Source: Anaeramoeba flamelloides (Eukaryota; Metamonada; Anaeramoebidae). From it: 64,000 nucleotides of DNA. The DNA lies in NCBI GenBank assembly GCA_027625915.1, contig JANTQA010000048.1:4402001-4466000 (forward strand), given 5' to 3'. The translations under genes were made by a program, and so were the position numbers. Positions within the stretch are counted from its first letter, which is position 1. Each line of letters starts with the position of its first letter. Below are positions 1 through 11,292 of this stretch, piece by piece. The notes beneath the pieces were generated by a model. That model had not been told where the DNA came from. It was given only the letters and a program-made list of their open reading frames with translations, and made no database searches.

Positions 1-3000
1 ATACTTATTTATTAACCCTGGAATGATCAAGTAAGTAAATGGTAATAAAAAATTGATTTTTGAGTATTACAGGGCTGAAGATTGAAGAATTAAGTTATTG
101 TATAATAAATATACCATTTACCCAAATAAATCAATTTATAACATTGAAAGTTAAAATGTCAAAAAAAATCAATTATCAAGAGAGTAATTGATAAATTAAA
201 TGAAGCCAAATAGATCAAAAACTATTCTAGACTAAAACTATGATTTTCGAATATTTGTATGTTTACTTATTTTTTAAAAAGTCAAAAGAAAATTTTATTT
301 CATTTTTAATAATTTTCTAAATCGAATAACCAATTATAAATCATCTATTGGTGATTTCGTGGAAAAATTATGTTTTCCTGAAAATTATTATTTTTATTTA
401 TAGATTGTTCTTTTTTCACAAAAATTTCAGCGAATATTCCTTTTATAAACTCAATAATTTATTATTTTTTCAAAATATTATATATTTATATCTAAACTTG
501 TTACCTTACAATTGATCTATAAAAAATTATTAAATGGAAATGATTTGTAATAAAAAATATTTCAAAATAGTTCATTCTTATTGTCATTTTTAGAATATTT
601 ATCTTGAATTCTTCTTGTATTTTGTTATTTTTTTTTCAAATCCCAATGTGATTTCTTTCATTTTAATTTGTAAATTAATAGAATTTTAATTAAAATAAGG
701 TTTCATTAAAGGAAATAAACTTACCTTTTTACCCAATCCACAATGTAGAATATATTATTTTTATATTAATTAGTTGATACACCATAATCATAATAATAAA
801 CAATTAAGTTTTGTAAAAAAATAAAACTGAGATATTTAAATCTTTCGGATAATATTCTAATATTTTTATGATATTTTACAAAAAATCTGCTTTAATTTTT
901 TTTAATAGCCTTTTCTTTTTTAGTTAGAGTCATATATTACAATTTTATGAGGATAAATTTTTTTTTAAAAAAATAACAAATATACAATGTAAAATATCTG
1001 TAATTATATATTTATTACCCTATCTACTTATTGAACCATGCTTAGAATTTATTCATAAAGCACAATTTGGCTTTTGGAAAAAACTATAATGATAGTATTG
1101 TAGTATTAAGCAGTATATATATAATTGGATAAAATCAAATAATAAAAATGGAAAAAATAAAATGAAAAAATATTCTAATTCAAATCGCTAATTTTTTTGT
1201 CTCAATAAGTTTTAAAATAATTTAAAAACAATCAAAAAATTTATTTTAAACAAAATTATGAAAAAAAATTTTTATTAAATTATTATCAAGGTGAAGTACT
1301 CTGTATATTCCTAGGGGATATATTATCTTCTTTTTTATATGATCTTATTTCAAATTTATTTTTATTAATAATAAAAAAAACCCATGTCAAATGTTTCCAT
1401 TGATGATTAAATTCTCATTAGAAAAGGAAATATACTTTATTTAAATCAAATAAATTGAGAATTAATTTTAATATATCAAATGATGACACAATTTAGATTA
1501 TAACTCAATCAAGAAAAACATAAAACTCAATTTTTATTAAATATCAAATATTTGCGAATTTATTTGTAAAAAATTCACGTTAAGTATATATTCTGAAAAA
1601 GAAAAAAGTAACTTGAAACAATCATTCAATAATAATTATCAAAATAAAATATTGAAAATTAGATTATTTAAATCTTTTATATTAATTCAACTAATATATA
1701 TAGTTTTAAACAAATATAATTTTACAATAACAACGATAATTTTTTTCCCATTCTTGTATTAATTTATACCTAACTGAAATATGGAAAATAAACAGAAATA
1801 TACAAATTCTTATTTACAAAACATATTTTTAAATTGAAATTTTGATAATTTCAGAAAATAAAAAGAAATTAAAATTCAAAAATAAATTAAAAAATTATTT
1901 CTGTCTTATTTCAAAAAATTAATAAAATTTAATCAAAGAATAAAAAATCCAATTAACTGGAATCTAAATAATTTAGCCTCCCTTAAAAAAATATTTTATA
2001 ATTATAATAATAATGAGTAATTAAATACCATCTCTGGAGGTGTAGTTAGGTTTTTATAATTTGAGAAATAAAAATAAAATTTTAAAAATTAAAAAAAAAC
2101 AGCAGTTAGCTTTTCCAGAATTCAAAAGAATTGAGTAAAATTTTTAATTTTTCCCTATTCCTTTGAAAAAAAATTAGAATAAAGCTAGCCATTCTACCAC
2201 ACATAACGACATAGCCCAAACTATTTTAAAATAATAAAAAAACAAAATTCTTTATTTGCAAAACAAGAATATTTATTATCTATAAACAACAATAGTTCTA
2301 AGATTCAGAACACTTGATAACTACACAAATATAAAAAACCATACAATCAATTGAAATTCAAATTAATTTTTTCCTCACTGTTTAAAGTATGCAATTAAGG
2401 TAATAATAAAAAAAATACAGATCACTATATAACGGTATTTACTTGCTATGAAAATGATTGATTGATTTTTCTTGAAAAATAAATAGTATTAAATATTAAT
2501 GAAATAATTTTAAATTGTGATAGCTTTTGGAATATTTTATTTAATTTATAATGGTAAAATATATAATTTTATACTTAAATTTTTACAAGGGGAAATAAGA
2601 TAAGGGTACAAGTGATCTTTTAAATAATGAAATACCTTTATTTGTTTTCAATTTGATTTTAAATTATACCTATATTAAAAAAGTTATGAAAACAAATTTT
2701 ACGATCAAAAAGAAAATAGTAAATAGTCATTTTCACACCTAAAAAACTATCAGATAAAATTGAGATCAAAAAATTTAATATCTTTTTTTCCTTTATATAG
2801 TATCACACTAAAAAACAAATTGAATTATTACCAACTACCAATAAATGTTTTTTAATTATTTTGTATATTTAAATAGTTTATTTAGGATTGAGTTGAATAT
2901 AAAAATTTTAAAAATAAAGTTACCCCACTTTTTTGGAAATTGCTTAGATTTATCTTATTATTTATCTACAAATAATAAAAATAATTAAAAATAAATATTA

Positions 3001-3400
3001 TTTTTATATAAAGTAACTTTTATCCCCAATAAATATCTGACATTATTCCAATTGTGTAATAAACAGAAAACTTTTTATATTTAAAATATAAAAATTCTTT
3101 TTCTTTTTTTAGCTTTTTCAGTTTACAAAATTATGATTTTTTTTTTTATTCCAATAAGAAATTAAACTAAGTATATTTCTCCTGAATTAAAATCAATCAA
3201 ATGTAAAAACAATATACTCTGGTTATATAGTTTGAAATATAAAAAAATAAAGTTCAACCTCAGAATTTTCCTAAATTAAAAAATTTTCATTTGATAAACA
3301 AACTATTTCAAATATTTTTTTTTTTTTTTTGAAAGTATTTAAATAATAATTGTAATTTAATAAAAAACAGGTCTACATATTTTGATTTAAAACCCTAAGG

Positions 3401-3446
<46 letters not shown>

Positions 3447-4379
3447 GGTGGAATCAAATTATGTTTCTATGTTCCGAGATTTAATTTGATCGAAATTTAT
3501 GATACTCTTTATTTTTTCAACACTTTTTCCAATTTACTGATAATTTAATTTTTCGATTGAAAATAAAAGACCACTGAATGTTTTTGAAAGAACTGTTCTA
3601 GAAAAAAATTCAACATAATTTTAAATTGGGAACTTCCATATAACCTCAAAATGAAAAGTAAGATCTATTAATAAATGAAAAAAGAAATGATCAAAAACAA
3701 AATGGAGGATTAAAAACAAAAGAACAGTTTTGTAAATATAATCTTTTGGTCTGGGCGTTTATTTGATTGATCAATTATTATTATAAGTTTGAAAAAATTG
3801 ATTGTTTTTGAGATTCCAAAAACAACCCCCTGCGTTTTTTGATATAAAAGAAGATTTAAATTATTTTTTGTTGAATCAATTCAAAATAATTTAAATAATT
3901 GTTCTTTTAAGTTAATTTATTTTACAGTTTAATTGGTTTTCCTTTTTGTTTTCAGTCATTATGTGATTCGTATTAATTTTCCCAAATAAAAACCGTATTT
4001 AACTTTTTTATCCAAATAGCAATTACGTGTTGGTTGTATTTATATAAATTCCTCTTTTTGTCCTTTTTTCCTTCAAAAATGTTTGGCAAAAATTTAACTA
4101 TTTCAGATTACCTTCTTAAAAAAAACCATTTATGACTTGGATATTTATATTTTTTATATTTTCTCTTTTTTTGATTGGGAGTAGGTAAAAAAAATCAAGT
4201 ATTTATCCTCAACAAACTTGATTTTAATTTTACAATCAGCTCATACAATTACTAAACTTTAATTCTATTTATCACTCTAGATACAGAAAATAAAGAATTG
4301 TATTTTTTAGGAGAAGATTTCAATACTTGTTCTTTCTTTAATCGAGATCTATCCAATTTTCAAGAAAAACATTTTTTAG
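1..4379. other. Non-coding AT-rich stretch, no gene seen
   Basis: No reading frame here has coding-like composition or a recognisable domain. The DNA is extremely AT-rich with many A and T runs. It holds a (TA)n tract near 3404-3441 and one copy of the hairpin repeat family near 2035-2170. The last ~100 bases (about 4280-4379) are open in one frame and could be an upstream exon of the PH-RUN gene. A short ATG followed by GTAAGA near 3652 could be a tiny first exon, but nothing else supports it. Confidence 0.6.
3404..3441. repeat. (TA)n microsatellite
   Basis: An uninterrupted run of TA dinucleotides, about 19 units long. Shorter TA tracts of the same kind occur at about 22925-22952, 34694-34721 and 50944-50964. 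Confidence 0.95.
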
Positions 4380-7013
4380 CATTTTTTCAAAAAGATTTAC
4401 AAATATTTCTCTGAATTGCCTCAAGAACAAATGAGTCGGGTAATTAGTGAGTCTGAAAATTTAAAATTGAAATCAGAGATTGATCGGGCTACAAAAAACA
4501 AGAGATTTTATCAATATTCGAATAAATCTGGATATGAGCACCACGGAAGTTCTGTTGTTTTTGATCCAAACAAAAATTTAATTGCAATTGAATACTGGTA
4601 TCTTTCTTGGCGAGTTGGTAAATAACATTAGTCATCTCTATCTCTTTATGTTTTGATCAGCAATTAGGACAAAGGAATCAAAAAGTTTTTTTTAATTGAA
4701 ACGAGAAAATAAAAATTAACAAAAGATTAACTTTCTTCTTTTTCTTCATTCAAATTTGCAATTATCTTTTTTTGATTTTGTCAAAATTAAAAAATAAACT
4801 ACCAACAAACAATTTCTCTAATAGCACATATTCCGATCTCGACGCGCCATTATTTCCCAAAAGAAAATGAAAAATTCCTTCGGTATTGTGGCTTTTTGTA
4901 TAAAAAAGGGCAACAAAGAAAGACAAAAAAAAAAAGATGGTTTGTCTTGAACGACAACTGTATAACTTATCATCGAAACAAAAATTCAGAGCCAATTTCG
5001 AAAATTGCCATGGATCAAATCAAAGTTGTAACTTTAACATGTGACAAAAAGAGATTTGAATTATTAACACCAAACCGAGTCTACTATTTAAAAGCAGAAA
5101 ACTCAGCAACTGTAAAGGTTTGGTATAAGCTAATCAAAGCCATCCTAAAATTAAGGAAGCAAATAAAGGAAAACCTAGGCTTTGTTAAGGATTTAGATTT
5201 GAAGCCAACATCGATTTTAAATAGGATCAATACAAAGAATTCTTCAATCATTTTAAATATCGAAAACCAAGGAATCTTTTTATTTTTTGTTTCGATTCAT
5301 AGTCAACAAGGCATTGACAAAATATTAAAATACAATTATATTAGTGACGAAGAGTTACTTAGGATTCCAGATTTTCAAGAAGAATTCAAAAAATTAACTA
5401 AACTAAGCACCTGTAGCTTAATTATGAAAAGAGCAACTCAAAGACAAATTGCAATACCTCACGACTTGGTGCTGTTTTGGCTCAAAAAATTTGAGAACGA
5501 AAAGGGAAGGGAAATGTATAATTCAATCAAATTATACGATCCTGAATTAAGAAATGAATTTTTAAAAAATGCAAGCAATTATGAGACAGATTTATTTGAA
5601 GCACAAAAGCAAACCCAAAATTTGAAGACTAAAATGGATCAATTAATGAATGACTTAAATCTAAAAAATCAAGAAATCAAAGAATTAAGAAATCAAAATA
5701 AATCAACAAAAAAAAATAAATCCAAGAACAAGGAAAAAAATCAAAAAAAAATTGAAATTAACAATCAGGAATTTGAAAAAGAATTATTAGTCCAAGAAAA
5801 TGGTGGAAATCAAAGATTACAAAGTAAAATACATAAATACAAAAAAGAAAATTCACTATTAAAAAAAGAAAAAAAGAATTTTTTGGATAACATTAAAAAA
5901 TTAAATAATAAAATGGAAAAATTAAAAATAAAACAAAATAATGTAAACGAAGGCAGCCATTCCAAAAATAGATCAAAAAAGAAAATAAATGATATAACAA
6001 TTCAAAGATCAACAAAAATTATTGGCAATGTACCAAACGAAACAAATATTGATCAAAATGAAAAAGAAAAAAAATTATTAGATTTAATTGAAAAGCTATC
6101 ACTTGAAAAAAAAGAATTACAAGATCAAAAATTTCAATTGGAATCCACATTAACTAAAGCAAATAATCAATTCAATGATATTGAAAAAAAAAATAAAAAA
6201 TTGAAAAATAAAAATAAAAATTTAAAAAAACTAATTAAGAATAAAAATGAGAACACTGAGGAAAATGAGAGCAATGGGGAAAAAGAAAATTTCCAAGAAA
6301 AAAATAAGAAAAAAAAAGATAAACAAAAAGAAAAGGAAAAGGAAAAAGAAAATCAAGATAATAGAAAATCCGAACAAAAAGAAAATGAAATAAAATATAC
6401 AAAGATTCAAATGGAACAAATAAAACAAATTGAAATTGGGAAAGAACCTTTTGTTCAATTGATTAATACTATTCAAGAAATAAAACAATATTTTGAAAAA
6501 ACAGAAAAAGGGAATAAAGGCGGCAAAAAAATTGGTTATGAAAGCTCAAATCAACAACTACATGCTTTAATTCAAAATAACCTATGGCAAGCTATCAGGG
6601 GAATGTTCCAAATCGGTTTAAAAAAAAAAATAAAATTATCAACAAACACACATATTTGGAATGTTATAGATTCTTGTATTCGAGAAAAAAACTTTTCTCA
6701 AATAAATAACACTGGCGTTTTTATACACTCGGTGAAATTCATTAACCAATATGAGCCATTTATTAAAACAAATGATCAGGATATCTTTTGCAGAGCTTGG
6801 ATGAGGTGGGGATTAAATGAGAAATTGCTGCCTACTTGGATAATGTTAATCAAGGATTCTGCTTCCGTTTTAACATCCTTTTATGAAAGAGATCAAATTT
6901 CAAATTTGACGAAATTATTGACATCTTCGGTAATTATTTTAGATGAGTTAAATCAATTTGATCTTACTTGCCACATCAACATCGAAGTTAAAAAAAAAAA
7001 AAAAAAAAAATGA
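4380..7013 (+). CDS. PH domain - coiled coil - RUN domain protein (5' end unresolved, spliced)
   Basis: Model: exon 4380-4617, intron 4618-4824 (donor GTAAAT, acceptor AATAG), exon 4825-7013, about 808 residues. The phase fits: a single G carried over plus CA makes Ala. A PH domain spans roughly residues 98-195 and includes CGFLYKKGQ and KKRWFVLND. A long Lys/Glu/Asn-rich coiled coil follows. A C-terminal RUN domain lies at about 650-790, with FCRAWMRWGLNEKLLPTW and SVLTSFYERDQI. RUN and PH modules commonly link small GTPases and membranes to cytoskeletal motors, so a scaffold or effector role is inferred. The reading frame cannot start at PH, since no ATG lies close upstream. The N-terminal exon (about residues 1-79) matches nothing I recognise. 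The frame 4280-4410 would join it if one A were absent from the A5 run near 4391. The protein ends in a poly-Lys tail encoded by an A-run, so its true C-terminus is uncertain. Confidence 0.8.
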
Positions 7014-8750
7014 AATAAGAAAAAATAGTTATCACTTTTTTCACTTTCTCTTTTTATTATTTTTTTTATTATTATCATTATGAATATTAATATTATTATG
7101 ATTATTATTATTACTATTATTATGAAAATATTCGTTTCATATATAAACTCGGCATTTTAAAGGTGTTAATTTGACTAATTTAGTGGAATTTTATCTTGTG
7201 CTATCCTCAATATGCGTAATTTTCTTTCTCGCTTTCTTTTTTTTTTTTTTAGAATTAAATAGATTGTAACTCATAAACATTTTATAATTTTAATTGATCT
7301 TTTTTTGATTAAGGAAGTAGGTACATTTTCCCGTTTTTAAAAATTTTAACTGTGGGAACATTACTGAAATTATTATTTTATTTTTTTTTTATTTTAGTAA
7401 AAACTTTTATTTATGTTTTATCACAAATGGTAGAGTACTTATTTACATAATGATTCAATGAAAATTTGTAAATAAGCCCATTTCTCAACTTTTGAGAAAT
7501 GAATTATCATTTTTTTAAAAGAAGTTCATTTTTCCAAAATAGAAATTTCCGATAAAAACAATTAATCCTTTTTATGTTGTAATTTTTGGATCCAAAACAG
7601 ACAAAGAACAATTTGCAAAACATATTTATTTTAAAAAAATCTCATTTATAGAAATTTCTAATAGTATGTATGAAAAAATAACTTGAAACTTTACTCTTAT
7701 CTTCAAAATACAATAAAAATAAATCAAATATTCAATTCCTGAAGATCTAGAAAAAATTGATCGTTCTTTTGTTTTATTAAAAAATTTTAATAAATTTCTT
7801 GAGATTTAAAAAAAATATATAATATTCTTTTTCAAATATTTGGAGTTTTAGAAACTAATAATTATTATTTAAATCAGTTATTTGTTAATAGATCTTATAA
7901 TAGAAAATTTAAGGTAATAAAAAGAAAAACTAACAAGAAAAAAATGAAAATAAAATATACAAAAAACATAAAGTAAATGTAAATTTAGTACTGAGGACCA
8001 AACTCTTAGAGATAAGTATTTTCATAGTGTATAAATTTTACAGGATATATCGGGATTGGGATAATTGTTTTCTTTTACTCTGTCGGATCAAATAATGAAT
8101 AAATTAATTCCTATTTTATAATTTTCACAAAGTATCAATGATTTTCCGATCAAAATTGATTTGGGTTTAGGTATATTATTGAAAACTATATTACTTGTTG
8201 TATATAAACAAAAAAAACGAAAAATGGAAGTTTTTTTTGCCAATGTATACTATTTGTTTCAAAATAAATCGAACAAAATTTTTATAAAGTTTTTCAAAAA
8301 TAGATTTTCAAAATTATATAACATTTCAAATTTTTTTGTATTCAAAAACAAGTTGAAAATTATTAATTTCCTATTCGAATTGGGGAATTTTGATGATTTA
8401 TTTTAATTCTGGGCTGTAATTTTTTGGAAAGGTGAATGAAAATTTTGATCTTTTAATTATTAAATTAACAGTAGGTGTTAAACCGGGGAATAAAAACTAA
8501 GGCCACCATTTAGACAACAAACCTCAACGAAGAAAGAAATTTTTTAATTATCTATAGTCTTTTTAAAAAAGTCAGTAATTATTTATTTATGAGACAATCA
8601 AAATAAAAACTTTTTGAAAGACTTTTTGATTTTTAAAAAAGTGAAAAAAATTTTTAATAGGTGTACTTTCCTTCGCACTTCAATCTCAACGGTCATATTT
8701 AAAGGTTGAACCATTCCCTTTACCAAAAACGAAAACTTTCAAAAAGTTTT

Positions 8751-9283
8751 AAGGACTATTCGAATTTTATGCTCTACGGGAGTTGGAATACCATACAGTA
8801 GATGACAAAATTGATTAAAAGGTTATAGGTTTTTCTGAAAGTAAAAATATTACAATTTTTGGGATTTTAAATGATTTGATTGAAAATTAAAATTACATTT
8901 TGAGAACAAAAATTTAACTGAATTCCCTCAAAAAACATTGCAAATTTTAATTACTAATTTTTAACCTCTTGCTCGTGTGACTTTCTACTTTATATTAAAG
9001 TATATTGATATACTTCACTAAACTCTTAAAATACATATATACGAAGTGGAAATTCAGAGAAGTAAGAGGTTAAAAATTAGTAATTAAAATTTGCAATGTT
9101 TTTTGAGGGAATTCAGTTAAATTTTTGTTCTCAAAATGTAATTTTAATTTTCAATCAAATCATTTAAAATCCCAAAAATTGTAATATTTTTACTTTCAGA
9201 AAAACCTATAACCTTTTAATCAATTTTGTCATCTACTGTGTGGTATTACAACCCCCGTAGAGCATAAAATTCGAATAGTCCTT
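8751..9283. mobile_element. Foldback / long-TIR MITE-like element
   Basis: Two inverted arms, 8751-8970 and 9064-9283 (220 bp each), flank a 93-bp loop. The inner 175 bp (8796-8970 against 9064-9238) are identical as reverse complements. The outer 45 bp differ at three positions, with no indels. Weaker, gapped symmetry continues outward. There is no coding capacity. A foldback transposon or a long-TIR MITE is the simplest reading; a recent inverted duplication is the alternative. The inner boundary begins CAGTAGATGAC next to TA, reminiscent of Tc1/mariner ends, but the right flank reads TG. Confidence 0.85.
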
Positions 9284-9514
9284 AAATCAAAAAAAAGTTT
9301 TCACTTTTTTAGGGCTTGTATTTAAAATATAAATGGGAATTTTTTTCAATTCATTTTCAATTGCCTTTTTTCAACTTTAAATCGCAAATTTCAACCTGAC
9401 ATTTTTGGAAAACTCTTTTTGGAAAAGAATAACATAGACTCAGAAGTGAAAATTTTGTCCCATTTAAAATTCAAATGTCAGTAAAAGAAAACTGTAAAAA
9501 ATTTTTCCAAAGTA

Positions 9515-9991
9515 CAGTGGTGGAACTAACCCGTTTTTTTTATTTTAACCCATTACTAAAATTTTACTCATGTAAAAAAATATTGGCTGACTCTAGAAAT
9601 AAAAGAAACAAATCAATGGGATGAAAACAGTATATAAACAAGAAATAGGGTTCTTTAAATAAATTTTAAAAAAGAATTATGAAGATACTGAAAGATTAAA
9701 ATGTTATTTTTTTGACAAAAAAATGAACATATTTTCATTTTTTGAATTTTTATAAAAAAATCATTTAATCCCACAAATTTTGTAAATATGATAAAATTTT
9801 TGAAACAAAAGCATTTAATATAATTGAGCCATTTAGGTTAATCTAAGATCTAACCTCTAAAGCCAATTTGGTTCTGAATCAAGAATCTATAAGTGATTTC
9901 TGGTCTTCCAATACCCAAGTCTGAAAAAAAAACATGAGTTAAATTTTAGTAATGGGTTAAAGGTTGTCTGAACGGGTTATTTCCACCACTG
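9515..9991. mobile_element. TA-flanked Tc1/mariner-type MITE with CAGTGGTGG ends
   Basis: The element starts CAGTGGTGGAACTAACCCG and ends with the inverse CGGGTTATTTCCACCACTG. A TA dinucleotide lies directly outside both ends (9513-9514 and 9992-9993). The terminal inverted repeats run about 58 bp with one short mismatched patch and include a shared TTTAACCCATTACTAAAATTT block. The total is 477 bp with no transposase frame, so it is non-autonomous. The CAGT start and TA duplication are the hallmarks of the Tc1/mariner superfamily. Confidence 0.88.
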
Positions 9992-10092
9992 TACTTCCAT
10001 TTTTTAAAATGGCAGTAATCAAAATTCGATTTTTATTTTTTATTAATCGTATTTATTCAAATTGATTCAATAAACCTAAAAATCGGATCAAA

Positions 10093-11292
10093 ATGAGTGA
10101 AACAGTAAAAATCCAAATTGGAGTATTGGGACAACTTGGGAGCGGAAAAACGTCAACTGTAAAAAAATTAATTTCTGGGAAATATAGCGAAAGATATACC
10201 CCAGTACTCGAAGACAAATTTCAAAAGGAATTATTAATAAATGAAAAAAACTATTTGTTGGACATTTTAGATACTGCAGGGAATGAGTCTTGTTGGAGAA
10301 TTAAGAACTCTATTATCAAAAAATCAAACATCTTCGTTATGCTTTATTCGATTGCTGATCGATCATCTTACCGCTTCTTAGTAGATCAGGAATATCACGA
10401 GATCTTGAGAGGTGTGAAAGAGGATCACCCTTATTCACTTGTGTTAGTTGGGAACAAAAAGGATCTTGAAAACGAAAGGCAAGTCAGCACCACAGAAGGT
10501 GAAGAATTTGCTAACAAAATAGGAGCATTTTTTTTTGAAAGCTCTGCGAAGAATGATGATTTGGTACCCATTTTTGAAAGAATTGTGACCATCAATCTTA
10601 TCGAAACAGCAAATGGCTTACCCCAAGATCTTCAAGAGGATCTTGGCATTTTGTTTGAAAAGCAAATCCTGATCGATTATCAATTTGAAATCGACAACGA
10701 AAAACGAAAAATAGGCTGCCACCGAATCTTCCTTGAACAAAGATTAGGAGAGGAACACTTTGAAAACTTAAAGCAAATCCTTTATAATTTATCATTCGAA
10801 AAAGCCAAATTTGTCTTAAAGTGCTGCTATTGTGGCTTGAACAAAGCAAATCGCACCAAATGGGAAGAGATTATGGAGAATTCAAAGGTTGAAATTCCAA
10901 CCGCATTGTTTGTGCGTACAAAAATTCTGCATGATTTAAATGAAATGTTAAAAGGCCAAACACATGACTTGTGCTTAATTGTTGAGAACGAAGAAATGTA
11001 TTTCCATAAAATCTTTTTAATTGCAAGATTTGGTTATTTTGCAAACTTCTTCTCAAAAAAGAAAAATAAAGAAATTGAAAAATTAACAGACAAAACTGGG
11101 ATTAGTTTGAAAATATGGAAAATTTTACGAATTTATATATACAACGGTGAAATAATTGATGGGATTGATGATACCAAATCATACAAAGAATTATTGAAAG
11201 CTTTAAAAATTTTAAAAGTTCACCCAAATTTTAATTTAAAAAAGCACTTCGCGGAGAAATTCCCAGAAAACGATGATTGTTGTTTAATGTAA
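10093..11292 (+). CDS. Ras-like GTPase fused to BTB domains, CaaX C-terminus
   Basis: Single exon, 399 residues, starting at the first ATG after an AT-rich leader. A Ras-family G domain fills residues 6-170: P-loop GQLGSGKT (13-20), DTAG (60-63), NKKD (121-124), SSAK (150-153). A degenerate first BTB-like segment follows (~195-255, with CHRIFLEQR), then a second BTB (~295-365, with HDLCLIVENEEMYFHKIFL). The protein ends DDCCLM, a CaaX box predicting prenylation (Met favours farnesyl) with an adjacent Cys. The order resembles RhoBTB proteins, but the G domain looks Ras-like. Odd points by alignment to H-Ras: Gly12 is Leu15, Thr35 is Val38, Gln61 is Asn64. All three affect hydrolysis or switch-I sensing, so a constitutively GTP-bound or nucleotide-insensitive membrane-anchored adaptor, perhaps for Cullin3, is inferred. 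It converges with the capping-enzyme gene. Confidence 0.92.
   Translation: MSETVKIQIGVLGQLGSGKTSTVKKLISGKYSERYTPVLEDKFQKELLINEKNYLLDILDTAGNESCWRIKNSIIKKSNIFVMLYSIADRSSYRFLVDQEYHEILRGVKEDHPYSLVLVGNKKDLENERQVSTTEGEEFANKIGAFFFESSAKNDDLVPIFERIVTINLIETANGLPQDLQEDLGILFEKQILIDYQFEIDNEKRKIGCHRIFLEQRLGEEHFENLKQILYNLSFEKAKFVLKCCYCGLNKANRTKWEEIMENSKVEIPTALFVRTKILHDLNEMLKGQTHDLCLIVENEEMYFHKIFLIARFGYFANFFSKKKNKEIEKLTDKTGISLKIWKILRIYIYNGEIIDGIDDTKSYKELLKALKILKVHPNFNLKKHFAEKFPENDDCCLM

Larger units (their letters stand above)
7014..10092. other. Intergenic spacer with two inverted-repeat elements
   Basis: No convincing gene. It contains an ATT/ATC-rich simple repeat at about 7055-7132, a foldback element (8751-9283) and a TA-flanked MITE (9515-9991). 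A short open frame at 8161-8406 has no in-frame homology and ordinary spacer composition, so I do not call it. Confidence 0.7.

Noticed and set aside
8161-8406. 81-codon open frame on +
   Set aside because: Phe/Lys/Asn-rich like the surrounding spacer, no true ATG at its start (begins TTG), no motif and no splice context.
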